A DNA stretch of 8,003 nt from Campylobacterales bacterium (GTDB lineage Bacteria; Campylobacterota; Campylobacteria; Campylobacterales; Arcobacteraceae): the NCBI GenBank assembly GCA_027064245.1, contig JAMOPZ010000410.1:1-8003 (forward strand), in the 5' to 3' direction. The notes below the pieces were generated by a model, which was not told the DNA's origin, did no database searches, and was given only the letters and a program-made list of their open reading frames with translations. Below are positions 1 through 5,892 of this stretch, piece after piece (position 1 is the stretch's first letter; each line of letters opens with the position of its first letter). The translations under genes were made by a program, and so were the position numbers.

Positions 1-162
1 GTAATGATTTTGGACTTGAAAAATCAAGTAACAAAGTTACATATACAAGATCCTTATGAAGATAAAAATAAGACTATTTTTTCTTATGGAGATATTCAAA
101 TGTGTTTAAAAGAGAGTAGTGTATTAATCAATAATATTGAAAGAGTAGAATATGAAAGTTAA
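1..162 (+). CDS. 3' end of an unidentified gene (left edge)
   Basis: Frame 1 is open from the first base to a TAA at 160-162, giving 53 residues. It could instead start at the ATG at base 4, but no ribosome site can be seen because the window begins there. The peptide alternates short beta-like and polar stretches and contains LHIQDPYEDK, then TIFSYGDI, then a final VLINNIERVE. It overlaps the next gene by 11 bases, so it belongs to the same operon. I do not recognise the family with confidence. The order hydrophobic strand, a strand ending in DP, then an S-Y-x-D/E motif is reminiscent of the C-terminal half of papain-like/C39 cysteine peptidases, but the catalytic residues would lie left of the window. 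Confidence 0.55.
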   Translation, partial: VMILDLKNQVTKLHIQDPYEDKNKTIFSYGDIQMCLKESSVLINNIERVEYES

Positions 163-364
163 AGATTTTTTAGACAATTTAGATAATATTTTTTTAGAAA
201 AAATTGAAGAATTTAGTATTAAATTGAATGCTAAAAGAGAATTTAAAAATTATAAAGATTTTGAAGATATAGTTTATGGGCAAAACTCAAATACTATAAA
301 ACAGATGATAGAACCTAATTGTGAAAATATACCAACTAGATTTATGCAAGGAAAAAAGATATGA
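152..364 (+). CDS. Small protein of unknown function, 70 residues
   Basis: The ATG at 152 lies inside the end of the preceding gene and follows a weak purine-rich site (AAAGAG, about 6 bases upstream). The stop TGA at 362-364 overlaps the next start as ATGA, so translation of the two is probably coupled. The product is soluble, lysine- and acid-rich, and looks helical in its first 40 residues (MKVKDFLDNLDNIFLEKIEE and onward). A less structured tail contains NCENIPTRFMQGKK. It has no signal peptide, membrane segment or metal-binding cluster. I do not recognise a family. Its fixed position directly before the KGGVGR ATPase suggests a partner or regulator of that ATPase, which is inference only. 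Confidence 0.7.
   Translation: MKVKDFLDNLDNIFLEKIEEFSIKLNAKREFKNYKDFEDIVYGQNSNTIKQMIEPNCENIPTRFMQGKKI
348..352 (+). promoter_or_regulatory. Ribosome binding site of the KGGVGR ATPase
   Basis: AAGGA ends 8 bases before the ATG at 361. It lies inside the end of the 70-residue gene, so initiation here can occur independently of the ATGA coupling. It supports the chosen start. Confidence 0.7.
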
Positions 365-1230
365 AAACTGTTCTCTTTTATAGTTTCAAAGGTGGAGTAG
401 GACGAACTCAAACTTTACTAAATAGTGCAAAATACTTAGCAGAAGTAAAAAATAAAAAAGTGGCTATAGTAGATTTTGATATATATGCACCTGGAGTTAG
501 TTATCTCTCAGCAAATCAAAAACCTGAAAATGAAGAGTATTTTTTAAAGTATTTGGTAGATCTGTTTCAAGATAACGAGACTAAAAAAATAGTAACAGAA
601 AAACTATCTGATAATCTCACTCTGATACCTGCCTTTAATATGCAAAATATTAAGCCTTATCATCATCTATTGACTCAACTGTCTAAATATCTTTTTAGTA
701 TTAAACAAAATGCTCATAATGAAGTAGATAGTTTATCGACTGTTGCTGATAATATTTTTGAAGTAATAAAATCGGATATAGAAAATACAGGTGAATATGA
801 CTACATCTTTTTTGATGCTAGAACAGGTTTAACAGAAGTGAGTGATATTTTATTTTCTCAGTATGTAGATTTAAAAGTTATTGTTTCATCATACAATGAC
901 CAAAATATAAATGGCACAAATGCAGTGTTAGATATTTTACCAGAGATGAAACTAAATAAGCATAAAATACTAAGAATTTTATCTCCTAAACCAAAAAAAT
1001 CAAGAGATGAATTTATAGGTATTAAAGCAAGAGCTAATCTTGATGATAATCTAAAGTTAAGAAGTAAGTTTGAATGGCTTGGTACTTATGAAGTTCCTTA
1101 TGAAGATGAGATAGTTATAAATGATTTTAAATCTTGGGAAAATTTACAAGATGGTGAAAATGATTATAGAGATAAAATCATTGCTATTGCAAATACAATA
1201 GATGATATTTTTGTGGATACACTTATATAG
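361..1230 (+). CDS. ParA/MinD-like ATPase with KGGVGR variant P-loop
   Basis: This is a 289-residue SIMIBI-class P-loop ATPase. The N terminus MKTVLFYSFKGGVGRT is a deviant Walker A motif. The signature lysine of ParA/MinD/Soj proteins is kept (K10), but the P-loop lysine is arginine (R15). VAIVDFDIYAPG at 34-45 is the Walker A' strand, with D38 and D40. YDYIFFDARTG at 146-156 is Walker B plus the D-x-R-T-G signature that I recall as typical of KGGVGR-variant ATPases in predicted conflict systems. There are no membrane segments and no amphipathic C-terminal helix of the MinD kind, so a cytosolic protein is expected. It is not a plasmid or chromosome ParA: no ParB gene or centromere-like repeats accompany it. 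The neighbours suggest a nucleotide-dependent switch in a defence operon. ATPase class is well supported; role is inferred. Confidence 0.9.
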   Translation: MKTVLFYSFKGGVGRTQTLLNSAKYLAEVKNKKVAIVDFDIYAPGVSYLSANQKPENEEYFLKYLVDLFQDNETKKIVTEKLSDNLTLIPAFNMQNIKPYHHLLTQLSKYLFSIKQNAHNEVDSLSTVADNIFEVIKSDIENTGEYDYIFFDARTGLTEVSDILFSQYVDLKVIVSSYNDQNINGTNAVLDILPEMKLNKHKILRILSPKPKKSRDEFIGIKARANLDDNLKLRSKFEWLGTYEVPYEDEIVINDFKSWENLQDGENDYRDKIIAIANTIDDIFVDTLI

Positions 1231-2211
1231 ATGAATTATCAACAATTTTTAGAAAAATTATTAAATATTGAAAATATTGATTATGCTTTTTGTATTAGTA
1301 AAAAAGATAAACAATATTTTGAGAAATACAATACAAACGATATATTAAATAATCTTGCTTTTTCTCCAGTAAACTATAAAGAGAAAAAACGAATTTTTAA
1401 TATGCTGATAAATCAGGAGATAAAAGATACAAAAATGCTCAATGGAAATATCGAATTGGTATTTGAAAGGTTTAGAGAATCTTACAATATCAAAGATATA
1501 GCTATTGAGAAGTATATGATATATTTTTACGAGTGGATTTTAATACTCACAGATAAAAATATTACACTTGAAAATGTAAAATTCTTAAAGAAAAATATTA
1601 CTACAAACAATTATCTATTTTGGTATCATCTTGTCAAAGTATTTTACAATAATTCAAAATTTAAAGAAACATTGTATTTAGTAAAATATGTAAAAAAAGA
1701 GTATATAAAAAAAGATAATTATTTGTATAATGATTTAGTTTTATATCAATTAATCTCTTTAAAAAATGATAAAGAATATTTAAAAGATACTAACATTCAA
1801 AAGAAAATTTGTAAGTTGTCTAAGCAATTAAAGGGTTTTGAATATATCCAAATTTTAACACTTTTAGAGTGTGCTTTTTTACAGCATAATATAGTTGATT
1901 TTAAACAACTTGTTTATAGATATAAAAAAGAGATTTTAAAATGGAATATTTATCAAGTTTTAAATGTGTATGAATTGAGTGTTTATTTACAAGATAAAGA
2001 AATAATTAATGAAATATCTTCAATGCTTAATTTTAAAGATATAGGTTCTTATAATGGCAGTGAAGAGTATGATATTTATCAATTTTTAAATGCAATAGTA
2101 CAAGATGATAAGCATAAAATACAATTTTTGTATGATAGGTTAAGAAATAATTTTGATTTTAGTCATTATGAATTGTTTAGGAAAATAACTATAAATTTAA
2201 AAAGAATATAA
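1231..2211 (+). CDS. Hypothetical alpha-helical protein, 326 residues
   Basis: The ATG at 1231 directly follows the TAG of the ATPase gene. No good ribosome site precedes it, so translation probably depends on re-initiation by ribosomes finishing the upstream gene, implying linked production of the two proteins. The product is rich in lysine, tyrosine, asparagine and isoleucine and appears almost wholly helical, in antiparallel pairs of about 30-40 residues (for example FWYHLVKVFYNNSKFKETLY, then IYQVLNVYELSVYLQDKEII). This resembles a degenerate TPR-like or other alpha-solenoid. I see no P-loop, nuclease motif, zinc cluster, signal peptide or membrane span. I do not recognise the family. A solenoid next to a regulatory ATPase would fit a sensor or scaffold, which is inference only. 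Confidence 0.8.
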   Translation: MNYQQFLEKLLNIENIDYAFCISKKDKQYFEKYNTNDILNNLAFSPVNYKEKKRIFNMLINQEIKDTKMLNGNIELVFERFRESYNIKDIAIEKYMIYFYEWILILTDKNITLENVKFLKKNITTNNYLFWYHLVKVFYNNSKFKETLYLVKYVKKEYIKKDNYLYNDLVLYQLISLKNDKEYLKDTNIQKKICKLSKQLKGFEYIQILTLLECAFLQHNIVDFKQLVYRYKKEILKWNIYQVLNVYELSVYLQDKEIINEISSMLNFKDIGSYNGSEEYDIYQFLNAIVQDDKHKIQFLYDRLRNNFDFSHYELFRKITINLKRI

Positions 2212-2216
2212 GACAC

Positions 2217-2220
2217 AAGG
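2217..2220 (+). promoter_or_regulatory. Ribosome binding site of the double P-loop protein
   Basis: AAGG sits in the 17-base gap after the helical-protein gene and ends 8 bases before the ATG at 2229. It supports that start. Confidence 0.7.
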
Positions 2221-2228
2221 TTAACAAC

Positions 2229-5063
2229 ATGAGAAAATTTAAAAATATACTAAAAATATTAGATAAAGTATCAGTTACAAATGCTGAACTCAAAAAAATA
2301 TATTTTCTAGGTAGTACTGGTGCTGGAAAAACTTCTATTATTAAAAATATATTAGGAACAAATGAGTACTCTTTTCCAAATATTTCTCAAAGCAGAACAA
2401 CAGTAGTTCCCACAGAATATGTCATAAGTAAAAAGTTTAGCAATTTTAAAACTATTATTATTTTTAAAACAAAACAAGAGATTAAAAATAGTATTGAAGA
2501 TATTGTAAGGGAAGCTATTTTAGAAGAAGATATTGAAGATATAAAAGATAAATTAAGAGAGCGGGGTGATGAGAGATTTAAACTTTATTATCTTGTAGAT
2601 GAAGCATACTTTTTAAAAATAGCAGATGAATTATCTAAAATCAATATTGAAAATGATATGAAGATAGAAGAGATTGTAGATAAATTATTGAAGCAAGTAG
2701 AGACAAACTTCAAACAATTGATAAAAGATTATGAACTGTTCAATGATGAAGATAAACCATATATAGTAAGTAAAACTAACAAAAAAGAGTTTATAGAATT
2801 TAATCAGTTGATTTTTAAAAATAACTACCTAAGCATCTCAATATTATGCGAATACATTAGAATAGAAGCAAATCTAAAAAGTGACTTTATAGAAGATGAT
2901 TTTATTTTGATTGATGGTGAGGGGATAGGACACTCTTTGAAAGAGAAAAGAGATTCTTTATCTATAAGGCATTTTGACTTTTTTAACTATTCAAATCTTA
3001 TTTTATTGGTTGAAAAGGCAGATGATCCTTTTATATCTGGTGGGCAAGGTGCTATTGAAAGTATAGTGTTAAATGGATATAGTGAAAAGTTAAAAATAGC
3101 ATTTAGTAGAGTAGATAAAATCGAGGCAAAAGATAAGTCAAGATACATCAAAAGAAGATTAGATAATCTTAAAGATGCACTAAAAGACAATAAGATAAAG
3201 GTTAACTTTAATCTAAAAGATATTTATAAGTTTGAAAGTTTACATAATAAAAAAGTAAGTGATATAACACAAAAAGAATTAAAAAAGTTTCAAAAAGATA
3301 TAAAAGAAAGTGTAAAATTAGAAGAGAAATGTATTGAATATAATTTTGATGATTTTTTATTGTCTCTTGATTTAGATAGTTTTATTTTAGAGTTTAAATC
3401 AAAAATAGAAAAAGAACATTGGATGAGGATAAAAGCTTTTTCTAAAAGAATGATGCAAGGTGAAGAAGAATATCTTTATATGAAACCAACATTATGGATA
3501 TTAAACTTTTTTATGAAAGAATTTAATATTTTTTTAGATAAAGTTGATGAACCAACGGCAGAAGTTATTTATAGCAAAGATATTATTAAACAAAATATTT
3601 CAAAAAAATTGATCGCCAAGTTTCAAAAAGAGTTTATTTCAGATAAGCTAAATATTTGGAAAAATGCTTATGTTGAAAGTGGTCAAGGCTCACATAAAAA
3701 GAGAGTTGAATGGATATTTAAATATATATTAGAAAAAGTATTACCAATAAGTGAGTCTAATGAATATAAAATACTTTTAAGTAGTTTAAAGCAGATAGTG
3801 ATAGATAGCGGTGCTAAAGAAAAGAAAAAACCAAAAAGTATAAAAATAAAAAATGTAGATATTCAGAAAATTTATCATAAAAAAGATGTTCAATGGAAAT
3901 TAAGTCAAAATATAAATATATTAATAGGTAAAAACGGTAGTGGAAAATCTACAATCTCGAAGCTAATATATGCTTTTTTAACAAACAATCAAGAGATAAT
4001 AGAACGGTATGAGTTTCCAGCAATATCATTAGATATTTTAAAAATATATGATGACAATGCAGAAGAGCTTATCGTAGTAGATAGAGCCAATGAAGCTATA
4101 ATAGATACAATTTATATAGATACATTAGATAAAAAAGTAAAAAAAGATAATGTCTCTTCATTGGATAGTGAATTAAGTGATTTAGTGCAAGATTTTGGTA
4201 AATATCAAAGAAAATTAAATATAGAGTTTACTAAAAAAACAAAAGATATTTCAATTAAGATAAATAAGATATTGGAAAATATTCAAAATGCAACAACAGA
4301 TGAATTACAAGAGTTCAAAGAGTTGAAAACAAAAGAGGAAGAGACAAAAAAAGGGATATTTTTTAAACTACTCTTTTTCAAAGAGATAATCGATACTTTT
4401 TTTAAAGATACAAAAAAAAGTATAATTTTAGATAATGAAAACAATCCTTTAATTATAAAATATGAAGATGAAGATTTAGATTATACATTGCTTTCATCAG
4501 GTGAAAAACAATTACTTATTTTATTTTTAAATATATTATTAGCAAAAGATAATTCTGTAATAATTATGGATGAGCCAGAGTTATCTTTGCATGTAAATTG
4601 GCAACTAAAACTAATAGATTCATTTTTAGAATTAAATAATACTATACAGTATCTCATAGTTACACATAATCCAAATTTAGTATTAAATAGATCTTCAAGT
4701 GAGATTAGTATTATAAAAAATGATGAAATTCAAAATTATAAAAATTCTTCTAAATATATGGATATATCTACAATATTAATAGATGTTTTTGGTATCCACT
4801 CTTTGGTTGGAAAAGATATGGAAAACTTAATAGAGGAATATAGTCAATTACAAATTCAAGATGAGTTAAGCGAAGTTCAAGAGGAAAGAATACAAGAGAT
4901 AAAAGATATTTTAGATAATAGTTTTGTAGGAGATTTCTTATACAATAAGACCTATTTTGAATTTTTAAAATTTATGAAGAATAAAGAGATAAATATAAAA
5001 AAAATCGGTCAAGAAGAGTTGAGGATATATATGGAAGAGTTTGAAGGTTTTTTTGATGATTGA
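2229..5063 (+). CDS. Two-module NTPase: GTPase-like N half, ABC/SMC-type (PtuA-like) ATPase C half
   Basis: The 944-residue product carries two nucleotide-binding modules. The first has GSTGAGKTS (28-36; K34), then SRTT (55-58) as a G2/switch I candidate, DGEG (229-232) as a DxxG G3 motif after a hydrophobic strand, and SRVDK (293-297) where GTPases have N/TKxD. About 165 mostly charged, helical residues separate G2 from G3, unusually many for a small GTPase. A helical linker (about 300-530) follows. The second module has GKNGSGKST (567-575; K573), a short coiled coil (about 640-720), the ABC signature LSSGEKQ (755-761), Walker B VIIMDEPE (777-784), the D-loop region LSLHVNWQ, and the H-loop THNP (812-815). 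The ATPase half fits AAA_15/AAA_21 defence ATPases such as PtuA. The HNH gene immediately downstream supports a Septu-like pairing. GTP specificity of the first site is inferred. A PtuA is roughly the size of the C half alone. Confidence 0.9.
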   Translation: MRKFKNILKILDKVSVTNAELKKIYFLGSTGAGKTSIIKNILGTNEYSFPNISQSRTTVVPTEYVISKKFSNFKTIIIFKTKQEIKNSIEDIVREAILEEDIEDIKDKLRERGDERFKLYYLVDEAYFLKIADELSKINIENDMKIEEIVDKLLKQVETNFKQLIKDYELFNDEDKPYIVSKTNKKEFIEFNQLIFKNNYLSISILCEYIRIEANLKSDFIEDDFILIDGEGIGHSLKEKRDSLSIRHFDFFNYSNLILLVEKADDPFISGGQGAIESIVLNGYSEKLKIAFSRVDKIEAKDKSRYIKRRLDNLKDALKDNKIKVNFNLKDIYKFESLHNKKVSDITQKELKKFQKDIKESVKLEEKCIEYNFDDFLLSLDLDSFILEFKSKIEKEHWMRIKAFSKRMMQGEEEYLYMKPTLWILNFFMKEFNIFLDKVDEPTAEVIYSKDIIKQNISKKLIAKFQKEFISDKLNIWKNAYVESGQGSHKKRVEWIFKYILEKVLPISESNEYKILLSSLKQIVIDSGAKEKKKPKSIKIKNVDIQKIYHKKDVQWKLSQNINILIGKNGSGKSTISKLIYAFLTNNQEIIERYEFPAISLDILKIYDDNAEELIVVDRANEAIIDTIYIDTLDKKVKKDNVSSLDSELSDLVQDFGKYQRKLNIEFTKKTKDISIKINKILENIQNATTDELQEFKELKTKEEETKKGIFFKLLFFKEIIDTFFKDTKKSIILDNENNPLIIKYEDEDLDYTLLSSGEKQLLILFLNILLAKDNSVIIMDEPELSLHVNWQLKLIDSFLELNNTIQYLIVTHNPNLVLNRSSSEISIIKNDEIQNYKNSSKYMDISTILIDVFGIHSLVGKDMENLIEEYSQLQIQDELSEVQEERIQEIKDILDNSFVGDFLYNKTYFEFLKFMKNKEINIKKIGQEELRIYMEEFEGFFDD
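5044..5047 (+). promoter_or_regulatory. Ribosome binding site that sets the HNH nuclease start
   Basis: AAGG lies inside the last codons of the ATPase gene and ends 8 bases before the ATG at 5056. It favours 5056 over the in-frame TTG at 5041, which precedes the site, and over the ATG at 5065, which is too far from it. Confidence 0.65.
5048..5054 (+). repeat. T7 homopolymer in the ATPase-nuclease overlap
   Basis: Seven T residues lie between the nuclease ribosome site and its ATG, inside the last four codons of the ATPase gene. The nuclease frame is +1 relative to the ATPase frame, and this tract precedes the ATPase stop. Loss of one T, in DNA or by polymerase slippage, would join the two frames into one protein. 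Similar T7 runs occur elsewhere in this AT-rich window, so the position rather than the length is notable. Confidence 0.4.
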
Positions 5064-5793
5064 TATGAGAGGTGCTTTTGAAGAAAAAGATTTTTTAGAA
5101 AAATTAGAAGTTTTTAAAAGAGAGAAAAAGCACAATATATTTGTCGAACCATTTTCAAATTTTACTAATACTAAATGTCCATATTGTGAAGTAGATTTAC
5201 TAAATAATTTAGATAGCAGAGAGATAGAAGCTACAATCGATCACTATAGACCAAAAAAATATTATCCAAGAATAAAAAGTGTTTATCAAAATTATATTTT
5301 AATGTGTAATGATTGTAACAATGCTTATAAAGGAAATGAATTTTTAATATATAAAGATAATGAAGTTTATAAACAAACTGAGCAGGTTGTAAATAGAAGT
5401 GATATAGAAGCAGAAGAAACACTTATAGTAAATCCTATAAAAGATAATATTTTTGATATATTTATACTAAAGTTTAAATATACAAATAAAGGAAAAACAT
5501 TAGAACTGTATCCTAGATACACAGAAAATGACAATAAATATTTTTACTTGAAAGCACAAGAAACAATCAAACTTTTTGCTTTAGGTAATTGTGAAGATAT
5601 GGATAACTCAAGAGATGCAAACAGATGCAGGATAATTCTTTTGAAGCAACATTTTAATAATTTTTATGGATTTTTAGAAGCTTTAAAAAAAGAAGATTTT
5701 GCAAAAGCTTCACAAATAAGAAAAGAGAAAAAATTAAATAATTATGGTTTTATGAAGTTTATTAAACAAAAATTATTTAAGATTGAAGTTTAA
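5056..5793 (+). CDS. HNH endonuclease, PtuB-like (Septu-type effector)
   Basis: The ATG at 5056 has a well-spaced ribosome site and overlaps the ATPase stop by 8 bases, giving 245 residues. The nuclease core is in the first 95 residues: CPYC (41-44), IDHYRPKKYYP (61-71) with the D-H pair at 62-63, QNY (78-80), and CNDCNNAYKG (84-93). The two CxxC pairs should hold a structural zinc. H63, N79 and N88 are the likely HNH beta-beta-alpha metal-finger residues. This arrangement (CxxC, DHYRPK, N-x-x-x-x-C-x-x-C-N-x-x-x-K-G) is that of the PtuB/TIGR02646-type HNH family in Septu and some retron systems. The second half (LIVNPIKD, then a helical tail with QETIKLFALGN and CRIILLKQ) also matches the typical PtuB layout. 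The expected role is nucleic-acid cleavage in complex with the adjacent ATPase. No signal peptide is present, so it is cytosolic. Confidence 0.88.
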   Translation: MIDMRGAFEEKDFLEKLEVFKREKKHNIFVEPFSNFTNTKCPYCEVDLLNNLDSREIEATIDHYRPKKYYPRIKSVYQNYILMCNDCNNAYKGNEFLIYKDNEVYKQTEQVVNRSDIEAEETLIVNPIKDNIFDIFILKFKYTNKGKTLELYPRYTENDNKYFYLKAQETIKLFALGNCEDMDNSRDANRCRIILLKQHFNNFYGFLEALKKEDFAKASQIRKEKKLNNYGFMKFIKQKLFKIEV

Positions 5794-5891
5794 TGAATTT
5801 GGTTAGATTAAGAGTTTTAAATAATGATGAAAAACTAAAATTAGATGGTGAAGAGTATAAAAACTTTTTACCTGAAAATTTGTGGAGTTAA
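5793..5891 (+). CDS. 32-codon ORF, possible tail of a lost polysaccharide gene
   Basis: The ATG at 5793 shares a base with the nuclease stop (TAATG), and the TAA at 5889-5891 is one base before the next start. Positions between these genes are thus filled by a coupled reading frame. An in-frame stop at 5784-5786 prevents a longer version. The peptide runs LVRLRVLNNDEKL then GEEYKNFLPENLWS, a composition typical of real protein here. The order L-N-N-D-E-x-L, G-E-x-x-Y/K, then an aromatic-rich end recalls the C-terminal helices of GT4 glycosyltransferases. This could be the surviving 3' end of such a gene, a genuine small protein, or a chance frame. The alternative frame in this stretch looks less protein-like. 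Confidence 0.4.
   Translation: MNLVRLRVLNNDEKLKLDGEEYKNFLPENLWS
5884..5887 (+). promoter_or_regulatory. Ribosome binding site that sets the polymerase start
   Basis: GGAG ends 5 bases before the ATG at 5893. It decides that start over the in-frame ATG at 5845, which has no comparable site and would add 16 residues overlapping the upstream small frame. Confidence 0.7.
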
Positions 5892-5892
5892 G

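Larger units (their letters stand above)
152..5793 (+). other. Candidate defence operon: KGGVGR ATPase, helical protein, GTPase-ATPase fusion, HNH nuclease
   Basis: Five consecutive same-strand genes are joined by an ATGA overlap at 361-364, a directly abutting stop and start at 1228-1233, a 17-base gap before 2229, and an 8-base overlap at 5056-5063. A sixth gene enters from the left and overlaps the first by 11 bases. This packing indicates one transcription unit. An ABC/SMC-type ATPase followed by a PtuB-like HNH nuclease is the core of Septu anti-phage systems and of some retron systems. No reverse transcriptase or retron RNA is visible. The ParA-like ATPase, the helical protein and the GTPase-like extension are not part of the two-gene Septu I know. 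The defence role is inferred from family and arrangement. The left boundary lies outside the window. Confidence 0.6.

Noticed and set aside
361..1230. Plasmid or chromosome partition ATPase (ParA)
   Set aside because: There is no ParB gene or parS/iteron-like repeats nearby, and the KGGVGR plus DxRTG motifs point to a different subfamily.
2987..3190. Minus-strand open frame of 67 codons
   Set aside because: It lies wholly inside the strongly supported two-P-loop gene, is low-complexity S/L-rich, and has no ribosome site or family resemblance.
4397..4419. T7 and A8 runs as phase-variation tracts
   Set aside because: Runs of seven or eight are common across this AT-rich window. None reaches the length typical of contingency tracts.
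5041..5055. TTG at 5041 as start of the HNH gene
   Set aside because: It is a rare start codon, and the AAGG site lies downstream of it, correctly spaced for the ATG at 5056.
5231..5422. Minus-strand open frame of 63 codons
   Set aside because: It is antisense to the HNH core region. Its F/L/Y-rich composition is what AT-rich antisense reading gives.
2229..5793. Retron-associated Septu (Ec78 type)
   Set aside because: No reverse transcriptase gene or msr/msd-like structured RNA is present in the window. Sequence left of base 1 was not available.
5845..5892. Earlier ATG for the polymerase gene
   Set aside because: The extra 16 residues overlap the upstream small frame, lack a ribosome site and do not resemble a membrane-protein start. 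GGAG at 5884-5887 fixes the start at 5893.
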